Shown here: positions 34,507 to 43,528 of the stretch, in pieces
Numbering within the stretch: position 1 is the first letter of the stretch
Layout: each line of letters starts with the position of its first letter
Assembly (NCBI RefSeq): GCF_000813325.1
Contig: NZ_BBQE01000001.1
DNA length: 64,000 nucleotides
Origin: Sulfurospirillum cavolei
GTDB taxonomy: Bacteria; Campylobacterota; Campylobacteria; Campylobacterales; Sulfurospirillaceae
Strand: one strand, 5' to 3'
Made by a program: the position numbers and the translations under genes
Notes under the pieces: model-generated
The model's database searches: none
Told to the model about the DNA's origin: nothing
Seen by the model: only the letters and a program-made list of their open reading frames with translations

Positions 34507-35403
34507 GTGCTGGAAAAAGTCGAAAATGCGATGCTAGAGATGGTCGCCTCTTTAAAAGATGCGAGAAGTGTTGAACTGTTTCATCAAGTTCCAAAAGGTA
34601 AGCGTTTACGCGCAAAGTTGATTTTAAAAATTGCGGGCGCAAGCGAAGAGTCTATTCGTTTGGCGGCGATCGTCGAGTTGATTCATGCCGCGAGTTTACT
34701 GCACGACGACGTTATCGACGATGCGTTTACCAGACGCGGAGAAGCTTCCCTAAACGCGCTTTTTGGCAATAAAACCGCGATTATGCTCGGTGATATTCTG
34801 TATTCCAAGGGGTTTAGCGCACTGACGTTTTTGCCTCAAAAAATTGCTTTTACGATCTCTAACGCCGTTTCGCTTCTTTCGGTGGGCGAGCTTTTGGACG
34901 TCGAACTTGCCGATGCGTTTAATGCGAATGAAGAACGCTATATGGATATGATTTATAAAAAAACGGCTTCTTTAATCGAAGCATCTGCCGCTTCTGCGGC
35001 GATTCTTGCAGGCAAAAATCCCGATATTTACGCTCTTTACGGAAGAAACTTGGGTTTGGCGTTTCAGATTATCGATGATATTTTAGATATTACCCAATCG
35101 AGCGAGACGCTCGGAAAGCCTTCTTTGAACGATTTTAAAGAGGGTAAGACAACGTTGCCTTATTTGTATACGTACCGAAAATTAGACGCAAAAGATCGTT
35201 CCGTCTTGCTTTCACTGTTTGCGAAGCCTTTGGACGAAACGCAAAGTGCGTGGATTAAACAGAAGATGGCTGAAACGCAAGGACTTGAAGATGCCCTTTC
35301 GTATGCGAAAAAGCTTGGATACGAAGCCTTACATGTGATTTCAAACGAAGAAGACGTAGGACTCGGCGCAATTATGCGAGAGATGATAGAGAGGAAATTT
35401 TAA
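34507..35403 (+). CDS. ispB: Polyprenyl diphosphate synthase (quinone side chain type)
   Basis: The two aspartate-rich motifs of trans-prenyltransferases are present: LLHDDVIDDAFTRRG near residue 68 and FQIIDDILDITQ near 190. The residues before the first motif (AASL) are small, which in this family permits long chains, so a long-chain synthase for menaquinone is more likely than farnesyl synthase. The start is GTG 34507. The stop overlaps the hemA ATG by one base. The gene name is by likely role; octaprenyl against heptaprenyl cannot be decided. Confidence 0.85.
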   Translation: MLEKVENAMLEMVASLKDARSVELFHQVPKGKRLRAKLILKIAGASEESIRLAAIVELIHAASLLHDDVIDDAFTRRGEASLNALFGNKTAIMLGDILYSKGFSALTFLPQKIAFTISNAVSLLSVGELLDVELADAFNANEERYMDMIYKKTASLIEASAASAAILAGKNPDIYALYGRNLGLAFQIIDDILDITQSSETLGKPSLNDFKEGKTTLPYLYTYRKLDAKDRSVLLSLFAKPLDETQSAWIKQKMAETQGLEDALSYAKKLGYEALHVISNEEDVGLGAIMREMIERKF

Positions 35404-36707
35404 TGCATTATATGACAGTTAGTTTTACCCATAAAAATACCGACATTAAAGTTCGGGAAAAATTGGCGTTTAACTCCGAAGAAAAAAGCGTTCATTTTAT
35501 GACGGCTTTGAAAGCGTGCGCCGCGGTGAACGAGGTTATCTTACTTTCGACATGTAACCGCGTCGAGATCATCGCCAGCGTCTCGGACATCTCTTCCGCT
35601 TTAAGCGATACCTTTGATCTGCTCTCGCACGTATCGGGTATCGCACGAGAAGATTTAGAAGGAAGAGCCGACGTGTATGAGGACAACGGTGCGATTCATC
35701 ATCTTTTCACCGTCAGCTCTTCTTTAGACAGCTTGGTTATCGGTGAAACCCAAATCGCCGGACAACTTAAAGACGCGTTTAAATATGCGTTTGAACACAA
35801 TTTTTGCGCTCAAAAACTCGGTCGCGCGATGCATCATGCGTTTCGTTGTGCGGCGGAGGTTCGCAGTCGTACTGATATTTCCAAAAGTCCCGTTTCCGTT
35901 TCGAGCGTTGCGGTCAGTAAAGCCAAAGATTTGCTCGGTAATTTAGGCGGACTCACCGCATTGATCGTGGGAGCGGGGGAAATGAGTCAATTAGCGGCAA
36001 AGCATCTGATCGCAAACGGGGTCAATTTAATTATTATTAACCGTAACATCGAGCGTGCGCAAGAGTTGGCGAACGAATTGGGCGAACTTGCCACCGTAGC
36101 ACCGTATGCGAAACTGACGGAATTTATCAATCGCTACCGTTTGGTTTTTTCGGCGACAGGCGCGCCGCATAGCGTGATTACCGACGATATGGTCGAAGAG
36201 AGGGATTTCTCGCGCTATTGGTTCGATATTGCCGTTCCTCGCGACATCGACGTTAACGAGCATGCCCATTTGCATGTTTTTGCCGTCGACGATTTGGAAG
36301 AGATCGTCAACCGTAACATGTCGCTTCGCGAAGAGCAGGCAAAAGTCGCCTATAGTATCGTCGGGCGCGCTACTATGGACTTTTTTAAATGGTTACAGAG
36401 TATGTGCGTTGATCCGATTATTAAAGAGATTCGAGATCATGCCAAAACCTGTTCGATGCAAGAGTTGGATCGGGCGGTAAAAAAAGGCTATATCCCCGAA
36501 GAGTTACAAGATCAAGTCTCCAAAGTGTTGCACCACGCCTTTAACTCTTTTTTACATTCCGCAACGAAAAATCTTAAAGACGTCGCCGAAAAACCCGAAG
36601 CCGACACGATCGTACAAGCGGTTCAATATATTTTTGATATTAACGAAGACCAAACCAAACAACTCAATCTTTATAAATGTGAATACCAAATGGGAGTACT
36701 GAAATGA
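35403..36707 (+). CDS. hemA: Glutamyl-tRNA reductase
   Basis: HemA performs the first step of the C5 heme pathway, reducing glutamyl-tRNA to glutamate-1-semialdehyde. The nucleophilic cysteine is in LLSTCNRVEI (about residue 50), followed by the FTVSSSLDSLVIGETQI motif, the NADPH-binding LIVGAGEMSQLAAKHL and a C-terminal dimerisation helix. The length is 434 aa. It overlaps both neighbours (one base with ispB, four with proS). Confidence 0.97.
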   Translation: MHYMTVSFTHKNTDIKVREKLAFNSEEKSVHFMTALKACAAVNEVILLSTCNRVEIIASVSDISSALSDTFDLLSHVSGIAREDLEGRADVYEDNGAIHHLFTVSSSLDSLVIGETQIAGQLKDAFKYAFEHNFCAQKLGRAMHHAFRCAAEVRSRTDISKSPVSVSSVAVSKAKDLLGNLGGLTALIVGAGEMSQLAAKHLIANGVNLIIINRNIERAQELANELGELATVAPYAKLTEFINRYRLVFSATGAPHSVITDDMVEERDFSRYWFDIAVPRDIDVNEHAHLHVFAVDDLEEIVNRNMSLREEQAKVAYSIVGRATMDFFKWLQSMCVDPIIKEIRDHAKTCSMQELDRAVKKGYIPEELQDQVSKVLHHAFNSFLHSATKNLKDVAEKPEADTIVQAVQYIFDINEDQTKQLNLYKCEYQMGVLK

Positions 36708-38407
36708 AATTTTCCAAACTCTATGCACCGACGACCAAAGATGCGCCTAAAGATGCGACGCTTCCTAGCCATCAGTACTTGGTGCGCGGCGGTTTTATCT
36801 CGCAAGTCGGAAGCGGACTGTATAACTTTCTACCGATGGGAAAAATCGTCTTTGATAAGATTAAAAACGTCGTCAAAGAAGAGATGGACAAAACCGGAGC
36901 GCAAGAGATCCAAATGGACGTGGTAACGCCTGCGGAACTCTGGAAACAAAGCGGGCGTTACGATGTTTTCGGTAAAGAATTATGCCGTTTTAAAGATCGC
37001 AAAGACAACGAGTTCGTTTTAGGGCCGACACACGAAGAAGTAGTTGTAGACATCGTTCGCAACCGCATTAACAGCTACAAACAGCTTCCGCTTCATTTGT
37101 ATCAAATCACGACGAAATTTCGCGACGAAGCTAGACCTCGTTTTGGCTTGCTTCGCGGGCGCGAATTTACGATGAAAGACGGTTACAGTTTCCATGAAGA
37201 CGAAGCGTGTATGAAACAAGAGTTCGACGTGATGGAAAAAACGTATACTAAAATTTTTACGCGTTTGGGGCTTGATTTTAGAGCGGTCGAAGCCGACAGC
37301 GGTGCCATCGGCGGAAGCGGTAGCAAAGAGTTTATGGTGCTGGCGCAAAACGGCGAAGACGACATCGTCGTATGTCAAAGTTGTGCGTACGCCGCCAACG
37401 TCGAAGCGGCAAAGCGAGCGCCTAAAACGACGAACGCCCAAGCACCCGAAGCCAACTTCGGAAAGTTTAAAACACCCGATATGAAGACGATTGAGGATGT
37501 CAGCGATTTTTTCAAAGTCGATCCGTTTTACAGTATCAAAGCCGTCGTGAAAAAAGCAATCTATGTCGACAAAGAAGAAGTAGTCGTCTTTTTCGTTCGC
37601 GGTAACGACGAACTTCAAGAGACGAAAGCGCAAAATGCGTGCGGTGCTTTGGATTTGGTCGACGCAAGCTTGGAAGAGGTTGAAAAGGCGGGTTTATACG
37701 CCGGTTTTATCGGACCGATCGGCTTGGAAAACGTCCGTTTTTATATCGATTTCGAACTCAAAGAAGCAAAAAATCTGATCTGCGGAGCGAACGAAGTCGA
37801 TTACCACTTTGTCGGCGTGTCGATGTTTAACTTTAAAGAAGAGCGTTATAAAGATTTGATCTCCGTTCATGCCGACGATCGATGCGCGTGCTGCGGCGGC
37901 GTACTTCACGTGACCAAAGGAATTGAAGTCGGGCATATTTTCCAGCTTGGACAAAAATACGCCAAAGCGATGGGTGCAACGTTCTTGGATAAAAACGGTA
38001 AAGCACAACCGTTTTATATGGGCTGCTACGGTATCGGCGTAAGCCGATTGGTTGCCGTGATGATTGAAGCCAGCCATGACGATAAAGGATGTATCTGGAA
38101 CAAACAAACCGCACCTTACGTCTTAGATATTATTGTTTCCAATAGCAAAGACGAGGCACAAAATGCATTTGCCGAAGCAATGTATACGAAACTTCAAGAG
38201 GAAGGCGTGAACGTTTTATGGGACGATCGCAACGAACGTTTCGGCTTTAAAATGAAAGATTTCGAATTGATCGGTTTTCCGTATGCCTTGATTGTCGGTA
38301 AAGAGCTTGAAGAAGGTTTTGTCGAGATCGTCGAGCGCAAAACATTGGACAAAACCGTCGTCAAAAAAGAAGACGCTTATGTCGCACTCAAAGAGCTTCT
38401 TGCGTGA
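36704..38407 (+). CDS. proS: Prolyl-tRNA synthetase
   Basis: Class II synthetase of the bacterial form with the editing insertion (about residues 225-380) between motifs 2 and 3. Motif 2 is visible as YQITTKFRDEARPRFGLLRGREFTMKDGYSF (FRDE) and motif 3 near GIGVSRLVAVMIE. The length of 567 aa is normal. ATGA overlap with hemA and a GTGA overlap with the following FxsA-like gene show tight coupling. Confidence 0.98.
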   Translation: MKFSKLYAPTTKDAPKDATLPSHQYLVRGGFISQVGSGLYNFLPMGKIVFDKIKNVVKEEMDKTGAQEIQMDVVTPAELWKQSGRYDVFGKELCRFKDRKDNEFVLGPTHEEVVVDIVRNRINSYKQLPLHLYQITTKFRDEARPRFGLLRGREFTMKDGYSFHEDEACMKQEFDVMEKTYTKIFTRLGLDFRAVEADSGAIGGSGSKEFMVLAQNGEDDIVVCQSCAYAANVEAAKRAPKTTNAQAPEANFGKFKTPDMKTIEDVSDFFKVDPFYSIKAVVKKAIYVDKEEVVVFFVRGNDELQETKAQNACGALDLVDASLEEVEKAGLYAGFIGPIGLENVRFYIDFELKEAKNLICGANEVDYHFVGVSMFNFKEERYKDLISVHADDRCACCGGVLHVTKGIEVGHIFQLGQKYAKAMGATFLDKNGKAQPFYMGCYGIGVSRLVAVMIEASHDDKGCIWNKQTAPYVLDIIVSNSKDEAQNAFAEAMYTKLQEEGVNVLWDDRNERFGFKMKDFELIGFPYALIVGKELEEGFVEIVERKTLDKTVVKKEDAYVALKELLA

Positions 38408-38829
38408 AATATTTTTTAATCTATCTGTTCTTGGAAGTGGTCGTAACGGTCAATATGACCTCGTGGATCGGCGCGGTAGCAACGTTTGTCGAGATGGTTT
38501 TTTCCGCCTTGGTCGGGTTAATCATTCTCGCCAATATGCGCGTGACGTTGATGCAGAACATGAACGCTTTGATGCAAGGAGAGATTAGCCTGTCGTCGTT
38601 TCAACGTTTGAATCTTTGGACGATCGTCGGCGCGATTTTATTGATTTTACCCGGTTTTTTAGGCGATATCGTAGGACTTTTACTCCAATTTAGCTCTATG
38701 ATGACGCTGATAGTCTCCAAACTTTTACATGTCGGCGAGGAAAAAACGACACCTCGCCATTTTAGCAAAGGAAATCACGATGAAATTATCGATGTTGAAG
38801 TTATTGACGATTCTCGCACTCTTAAGTAA
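38404..38829 (+). CDS. FxsA family membrane protein
   Basis: The protein begins at GTG 38404, overlapping the proS stop by four bases. It has four hydrophobic stretches within the first 110 residues with the FxsA family pattern (FLEVVVTVNMTSWIGAVAT; IVGAILLILPGFLGDIVGLLLQF, where LLILPGFLTD-like is the hallmark). The C-terminus is polar and cytoplasmic. FxsA relieves exclusion of phage T7 in E. coli when overproduced, but its normal role is unknown. The last 50 bases overlap the next gene. Confidence 0.85.
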   Translation: MKYFLIYLFLEVVVTVNMTSWIGAVATFVEMVFSALVGLIILANMRVTLMQNMNALMQGEISLSSFQRLNLWTIVGAILLILPGFLGDIVGLLLQFSSMMTLIVSKLLHVGEEKTTPRHFSKGNHDEIIDVEVIDDSRTLK

Positions 38830-39640
38830 CCTTTCTCTCTTTGCGGCGGCGGAAAAGAAAGAATCATCCGATCAAAAGGTACTCGCTTTTTTAGAACAAG
38901 CCGTGAGTAACAACGAAAACTATACGCTTGAAAAAGCGACGATCGTCAAAAAAGAACCGCTCAAAGAGATCGCCGGATGGACGGCTTATTTCGTGCGTAT
39001 CGATTTGAAGCTCAAAGACGGTAGTAAGACCGTATCGCTTAGCGACGTCGTTTTTTCCGACGGTGTTTTGTTTAGCAAAGATTTTACGGCGTTGGGAAGT
39101 AAACGAAGCATTAAAAGTCGTTTTTCGCTCGATATGGACGTAAAAGCCTACGATAAAGAGCATCTTCTTGTAGGCAATTTCGACGCACCGCATAAATTGG
39201 TCATCTTTAGCGATCCTTTATGCCCGTTTTGCATGGATTTTGTACCCGAAGTGATTGAGGACGTTCAAAAAAATCCTGAAACGTTTGCACTTTTTTACTA
39301 TCATTTCCCGCTTTCGATTCATCCGGCGTCTCCTACGTTGGTGAAAGCGATACTCTTAGCCGAGGAAAAGGGCGATAAAGCGATTACGCAAAAAGTCTAT
39401 AAGGCGTATTTGGATATTCAAGAAAAAGACGAACAAAAGATTTTAGATATTTTCAATAAAACATTCGACAAACGCTTTACGCTCCAAGAAATTAACCAAG
39501 CCTCTATTCTCAAGCGCTTGAACGACGATCTTGCTTTCGCTCAGACGATGATGGTTAATGCTACGCCGACGATTTATATCGACGGAAAAAAAGACGATAC
39601 GAAAAAAGTGTATAAAACGTTTATGAAAGAGTCCAAATGA
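38780..39640 (+). CDS. Exported DsbA/DsbC-like thioredoxin-fold oxidoreductase
   Basis: A signal peptide (MKLSMLKLLTILALLSNLSLFAAA) is followed by an N-terminal region and a thioredoxin-fold domain with CPFC in FSDPLCPFCMDFVPEV, and the cis-proline segment NATPTIYIDGK. The overall design (N-terminal domain plus CxxC domain) is like the DsbC/DsbG or bacterial DsbA-superfamily proteins; the redox direction is not certain. The frame is open from 38729, but AAAGGAAA points to ATG 38780. DsbD at 6471-8210 could be its reductant. It overlaps hemC by four bases. Confidence 0.85.
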   Translation: MKLSMLKLLTILALLSNLSLFAAAEKKESSDQKVLAFLEQAVSNNENYTLEKATIVKKEPLKEIAGWTAYFVRIDLKLKDGSKTVSLSDVVFSDGVLFSKDFTALGSKRSIKSRFSLDMDVKAYDKEHLLVGNFDAPHKLVIFSDPLCPFCMDFVPEVIEDVQKNPETFALFYYHFPLSIHPASPTLVKAILLAEEKGDKAITQKVYKAYLDIQEKDEQKILDIFNKTFDKRFTLQEINQASILKRLNDDLAFAQTMMVNATPTIYIDGKKDDTKKVYKTFMKESK

Positions 39641-40581
39641 AAAAACTAATCATTGCAACCCGCGGCAGTAAACTAGCCCTTTGGCAATCCGAACACGTGA
39701 AAGCGGAGCTGGAAAAAGCACATCTTGGATTAGAGGTTGAACTCTCCGTTATGATGACCAAAGGCGACAAAATTTTAGATACGCCCTTAGCCAAAATCGG
39801 CGGTAAGGGACTCTTTACGAAAGAGTTGGAAGAAGCGATGCTTCGAGGCGAAGCGCACATTGCCGTGCACAGCCTTAAAGACGTTCCGATGGAGTTTCCT
39901 ACAGGTTTAAAATTGGGCGTTATCACTAAGCGCGAAGACGTGCGCGATGCGATGCTTTCCGAAAAATACGCTTCCTTGGAGACTTTACCTCACGGTGCGG
40001 TTGTCGGAACGACGAGTTTAAGACGTCGAATGCAGTTACTTAAACTTCGCCCCGATTTTGTGATCAAAAACCTCCGCGGCAATGTCAATACACGCATTCG
40101 CAAGCTCAAAGAGGGCGAATTTGACGCGATTATCTTAGCGAGTGCCGGCATTAACCGTTTGGGATTGGCACATGAAGTGGCTCATTTTGTTCCTATTTCC
40201 AAAGACGTGATGATTCCTGCTTCCGGACAAGCCGCTTTGGGTATCGAAATCGTTGATGATCCTGAAGTTGAACGTTTGGTATCGGTCTTGAACGATCAAA
40301 ATGCGATCATTGAAACGCGCGTAGAACGCGATTTTGTAACGATTTTGGAAGGCGGTTGCCAAGTACCCATCGGAGTCAATGCCGAAATTGAAGGCGAAAA
40401 CTTACATGTCAAAGCGATTTTAGGAATGCCAGATGGTTCTGAGATGATGAGCGAATCGATCACCTCGACACGTGCCGAGTATGTAAACGTCGGCAAAGCG
40501 TTGGCGAAAAGAGTGCTGGAGCGTGGAGCAAAAGCACTTTTAGAACGCGCCGAAGCAATGGCACTCAACGAAGTCTTTTAA
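39637..40581 (+). CDS. hemC: Porphobilinogen deaminase
   Basis: HemC joins four porphobilinogens into hydroxymethylbilane. The start IIATRGSKLALWQ, catalytic SLKDVPMEFP (aspartate), SLRRRMQL and the dipyrromethane-anchoring cysteine in LEGGCQVPIGVNA are all seen; the length is 314 aa. It lies in the same operon as hemA, four bases overlapping the gene before it, with ubiD 10 bp downstream. Confidence 0.97.
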   Translation: MKKLIIATRGSKLALWQSEHVKAELEKAHLGLEVELSVMMTKGDKILDTPLAKIGGKGLFTKELEEAMLRGEAHIAVHSLKDVPMEFPTGLKLGVITKREDVRDAMLSEKYASLETLPHGAVVGTTSLRRRMQLLKLRPDFVIKNLRGNVNTRIRKLKEGEFDAIILASAGINRLGLAHEVAHFVPISKDVMIPASGQAALGIEIVDDPEVERLVSVLNDQNAIIETRVERDFVTILEGGCQVPIGVNAEIEGENLHVKAILGMPDGSEMMSESITSTRAEYVNVGKALAKRVLERGAKALLERAEAMALNEVF

Positions 40582-40591
40582 AGGAAAACGT

Positions 40592-42400
40592 ATGGAACGC
40601 GTTATTGCACTGCTCCGCCAAAACGATTTACTACGCGTCATCGACGATGAGCTTGATATTGACCTTGAAATTCCTCATTTAGCGTACATTGAAGTGAAAA
40701 AAGAGGATTCAAAGGCGCTTTTATTTACCAAACCCGTCAGTAAGCGTTTGGGAAAAGCCTTTGATATGCCGGTGTTGATGAATGTTTTTGGCTCGAAGAG
40801 GGCGACCGAACTCATTTTCGGAAAACATCCCGACGCGGTTGCCAAGCAAATCGAATCGTTGATGCATATGAAACCGCCCTCATCGTTTATGGATAAACTC
40901 GGCATGCTCGGAACGCTTTTCAACCTTAAAAATGCACTTCCAAAACGCCTTTCCAAAAAAGGTACATGTCAAACAAAAATCTACCAAGAACCCGATCTTT
41001 ACGATTTGCCGATCTTAACGACGTGGCCGCAAGACGGCGGACCGTTTATCACGATGGGGCAGGTCTATACGCAAAGTTTGGACGGTACGAAACAAAACTT
41101 AGGCATGTACCGCCTGCAAGTTTATAGTAAAAATCGTTTGGGAATGCACTGGCAGATTCATAAAGACAGCGCACATTTTTTCCACGAGTACAAAAAAGCA
41201 GGGCAAAAAATGCCCGTATCCGTAGCTATCGGAGGCGATCCTTTGTATATTTGGTGCGGTCAAGCACCAATGCCCATCGGCATGTTTGAACTCTTACTTT
41301 ACGGCTTTATTAAAGATCAAAACGCGCGTTTGGTCAAATCGTTGACCAATCCGATTTATATTCCCGAAGATACGGACATCGTGATCGAGGGCTGGGTCGA
41401 TCCGGCGCAGATGGAGATCGAAGGACCGTTCGGCGATCATACGGGCTACTACACGCTTAAAGAGCCTTATCCCGTGATGGACGTGACGTGTATGACATGT
41501 AAAGAAAAACCGATCTATCAAGCCACCGTGGTGGGCAAGCCTCCTTTGGAGGACAAATACATGGGCTGGGCGACCGAGCGTATCTTCTTACCGCTTCTCA
41601 AAACCACCGCACCCGATCTGATCGACTACAATATGCCTGAAAACGGCGTCTTTCATAATCTGATCTTAGCAAAAATGAATGTACTTTATCCGGGGCATGC
41701 CAAACAGTTTATGCACGCGTTTTGGGGCGTAGGGCAGATGAGCTTTGTCAAGCACGCGCTCTTTGTCGATGAAAAAGCACCGGATCTTAACGATTATGAG
41801 CAAATCAGCGATTATATTTTAAACCGTGTGTGTGCGAAACGATTGCTGATCAGCGAGGGTGTGTGCGATGCCTTGGATCATGCTTCGCCCAATGCGCTTT
41901 TCGGCGGAAAACTTGGGGTCGATGCGACGGGTGAAGCGGTGGAAGCTGGCGTAAAAACTTTGCTGAGCGATCAAGAATTATGGCTTAAAGTAACCACGCT
42001 TGTTCCCGAAGTCAAAGCTTTAAAACAATATAAAATCCATACGAAGACGCCGATATGTGTTTTAGCGATTGAGAAAAAACGAAACGCACGCGATGTTTTT
42101 GAAGCATTTAAAGCTTTTGGAGAGCATATCAAGCTTTTTGTGATCGTCGATGATGCCTCAAACTGCGTCGATAACGCTTACATGTTGATTTGGCGCACGG
42201 TTAATAATATCGATGCGTTGCGCGATATTTTTATCGACGGTGAATTGATCGGCATCGACGCAACGACGAAAACGGAACTTGAAGGCTATACCAGAGAGTG
42301 GCCTGAGGACACCGTATGCGATCCTATGATCATTCAACGCCTGATTGAACGAGGTCTTGTCAAAAATGACCCGATTTTTTTGAAACATTTTCAGATTTGA
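40592..42400 (+). CDS. UbiD-family decarboxylase, probable menaquinone (futalosine) pathway enzyme
   Basis: The 602-residue protein has the full UbiD architecture; key residues of the prenylated-FMN site appear in KDSAHFFHEY, MPVSVAIGGDPLYIWCG, and the acidic cluster in EIEGPFGDHTGYY. UbiD enzymes need a prenyl-FMN from a UbiX partner, not found in this window. In Campylobacterota this orthologue is thought to serve the futalosine route to menaquinone; its co-operon position with a long-chain polyprenyl synthase fits. A long hairpin terminator follows. The exact step is an inference. Confidence 0.9.
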   Translation: MERVIALLRQNDLLRVIDDELDIDLEIPHLAYIEVKKEDSKALLFTKPVSKRLGKAFDMPVLMNVFGSKRATELIFGKHPDAVAKQIESLMHMKPPSSFMDKLGMLGTLFNLKNALPKRLSKKGTCQTKIYQEPDLYDLPILTTWPQDGGPFITMGQVYTQSLDGTKQNLGMYRLQVYSKNRLGMHWQIHKDSAHFFHEYKKAGQKMPVSVAIGGDPLYIWCGQAPMPIGMFELLLYGFIKDQNARLVKSLTNPIYIPEDTDIVIEGWVDPAQMEIEGPFGDHTGYYTLKEPYPVMDVTCMTCKEKPIYQATVVGKPPLEDKYMGWATERIFLPLLKTTAPDLIDYNMPENGVFHNLILAKMNVLYPGHAKQFMHAFWGVGQMSFVKHALFVDEKAPDLNDYEQISDYILNRVCAKRLLISEGVCDALDHASPNALFGGKLGVDATGEAVEAGVKTLLSDQELWLKVTTLVPEVKALKQYKIHTKTPICVLAIEKKRNARDVFEAFKAFGEHIKLFVIVDDASNCVDNAYMLIWRTVNNIDALRDIFIDGELIGIDATTKTELEGYTREWPEDTVCDPMIIQRLIERGLVKNDPIFLKHFQI

Positions 42401-42411
42401 TTTAATAAACC

Positions 42412-42448
42412 GTATATCATTATTTTATAAAATAAAGTAATGATATAC
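42412..42448 (+). terminator. Terminator hairpin of the ispB-hem-ubiD operon
   Basis: GTATATCATTA at 42412-42422 and TAATGATATAC at 42438-42448 form an 11-bp perfect stem around an AT-only inner palindrome, followed by ATCTTTTTG. It starts 12 bases past the stop. The stem is AT-rich, so an operator function is an alternative. Confidence 0.65.
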
Positions 42449-42539
42449 ATCTTTTTGCTTCACAATTGCGTTTTGCCTTCAGTATTGAAATATTTTAAAT
42501 AAAATTATAAAATGATGTATTTCGACTAAGGATTTTACG

Positions 42540-43133
42540 ATGCAAATCTCTTATAAGCCTTTAGTAGAGCGTTTTTCAATTCCTCGACCTACCTTAATCG
42601 AGTGGCAGAAGAGGGCAGAAGAAAAAGAAAATTGGCGTGTGAAACATTTGGCGTATCTTCGGATGCAACTTTGCGTCGAAAAAGAGACGTGTGCCGAAAT
42701 TAAAAAATATGCTCCGTGTTCGGAAGAACTCTTCTTGCTTTGCGTCTATCTCTTTTTTTATACTATCGACGCTTATATTCCCAAAGATGACCTCATGCGA
42801 GGCTTTCGCGCTTTTGCGCTCGAAGTGCGAAACGGCGTTGAATATCAGCACGAATTTGCCGGACGAATCTGGTCGCTACGTATAGGCGAGGAATCAAGTA
42901 AAAAGATGGTCAATTATTACCGTTTGTTCGATCTTTTGAAGCATCTAACGGCGGCACAGTATGCCGTACTTTTGAGTGCAGCGATAGAATTTGTTCATGC
43001 GGCAAAAAGCAAGTACCGCATCGATACGAAAGCATGTTTAGAAGGCAAAACGTGGCAAGAGCTTTTTACGTACGATAAGGCGTTTTCGCTTAAAAGCATC
43101 GAAACGTTTTTTAAAAATAAAGGGATTTTATAA
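42540..43133 (+). CDS. Uncharacterised protein with a helix-turn-helix-like N-terminus
   Basis: I do not recognise the family. The first 25 residues (KPLVERFSIPRPTLIEWQKR) look like the helix-turn-helix used to read DNA in some resolvases and small regulators. The rest is helical with a cluster of aromatic residues and cysteines (LLCVYLFFYTIDAY) and no clear membrane segment. The end of the gene joins the next one without a gap (stop 43131-43133, ATG 43134). It follows a long palindrome and a terminator. The codon use resembles the neighbouring core genes. Confidence 0.65.
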   Translation: MQISYKPLVERFSIPRPTLIEWQKRAEEKENWRVKHLAYLRMQLCVEKETCAEIKKYAPCSEELFLLCVYLFFYTIDAYIPKDDLMRGFRAFALEVRNGVEYQHEFAGRIWSLRIGEESSKKMVNYYRLFDLLKHLTAAQYAVLLSAAIEFVHAAKSKYRIDTKACLEGKTWQELFTYDKAFSLKSIETFFKNKGIL

Positions 43134-43400
43134 ATGGCGCATATCGAGATGGACCTGTTTCAATGGCTTGGATTTGGAGGAATGCTCTGTATCGTTCTTG
43201 CCTATTTTTTGTTGCAAATCGGTAAATGCGACGTGCATTCTTTGACGTATCAGCTTTTAAATTTAACGGGAGCCGTTGCACTCATCGTCTCGTTATACGT
43301 TCATTTTAATTTAGGGTCGTTTCTGATTGAAATTTTTTGGATCGTTATTACCGTATACGGCATCGTTAAAAATCTTTCGAATGGGTCTAAAAAATGCTAA
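43134..43400 (+). CDS. CBU_0592-like small membrane protein
   Basis: The 88-residue protein has three hydrophobic helices: WLGFGGMLCIVLAYFLLQIG, LLNLTGAVALIVSLYV and FLIEIFWIVITVYGIV, with the pattern GxxxxLxAYxLLQ...YqllNl.Ga that marks the CBU_0592 family found beside transporters and in other contexts. The function is unknown. It starts immediately after the stop of the preceding gene, so the two are one unit. Confidence 0.75.
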   Translation: MAHIEMDLFQWLGFGGMLCIVLAYFLLQIGKCDVHSLTYQLLNLTGAVALIVSLYVHFNLGSFLIEIFWIVITVYGIVKNLSNGSKKC

Positions 43401-43441
43401 AAAGCCATATTTTACATAGAATAATACGTAAAATGTGCTTT
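43401..43441 (+). terminator. Imperfect hairpin after the CBU_0592-like gene
   Basis: AAAGC plus ATTTTAC (43401-43405, 43409-43415) pair with GTAAAAT plus GCTTT (43428-43434, 43437-43441) with a small internal loop. No clear T-tract follows, so termination is only possible. Confidence 0.4.
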
Positions 43442-43443
43442 AA

Positions 43444-43460
43444 ATAATAAAATTTATTAT
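43444..43460. promoter_or_regulatory. Palindrome upstream of rrc, candidate PerR/Fur-type operator
   Basis: ATAATAAA, one central base, TTTATTAT form a perfect 17-bp palindrome, 69 bp before the rrc start. Its length, symmetry and AT content resemble PerR or Fur boxes of Campylobacter, and rubrerythrin genes are commonly under such control. Binding is not shown. Confidence 0.4.
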
Positions 43461-43528
43461 ATGATATTTATTTCTTTATAAGTTGAATTGCTCTAAGATA
43501 CTATCATCAAAACCTAAAAGGAGAAACA

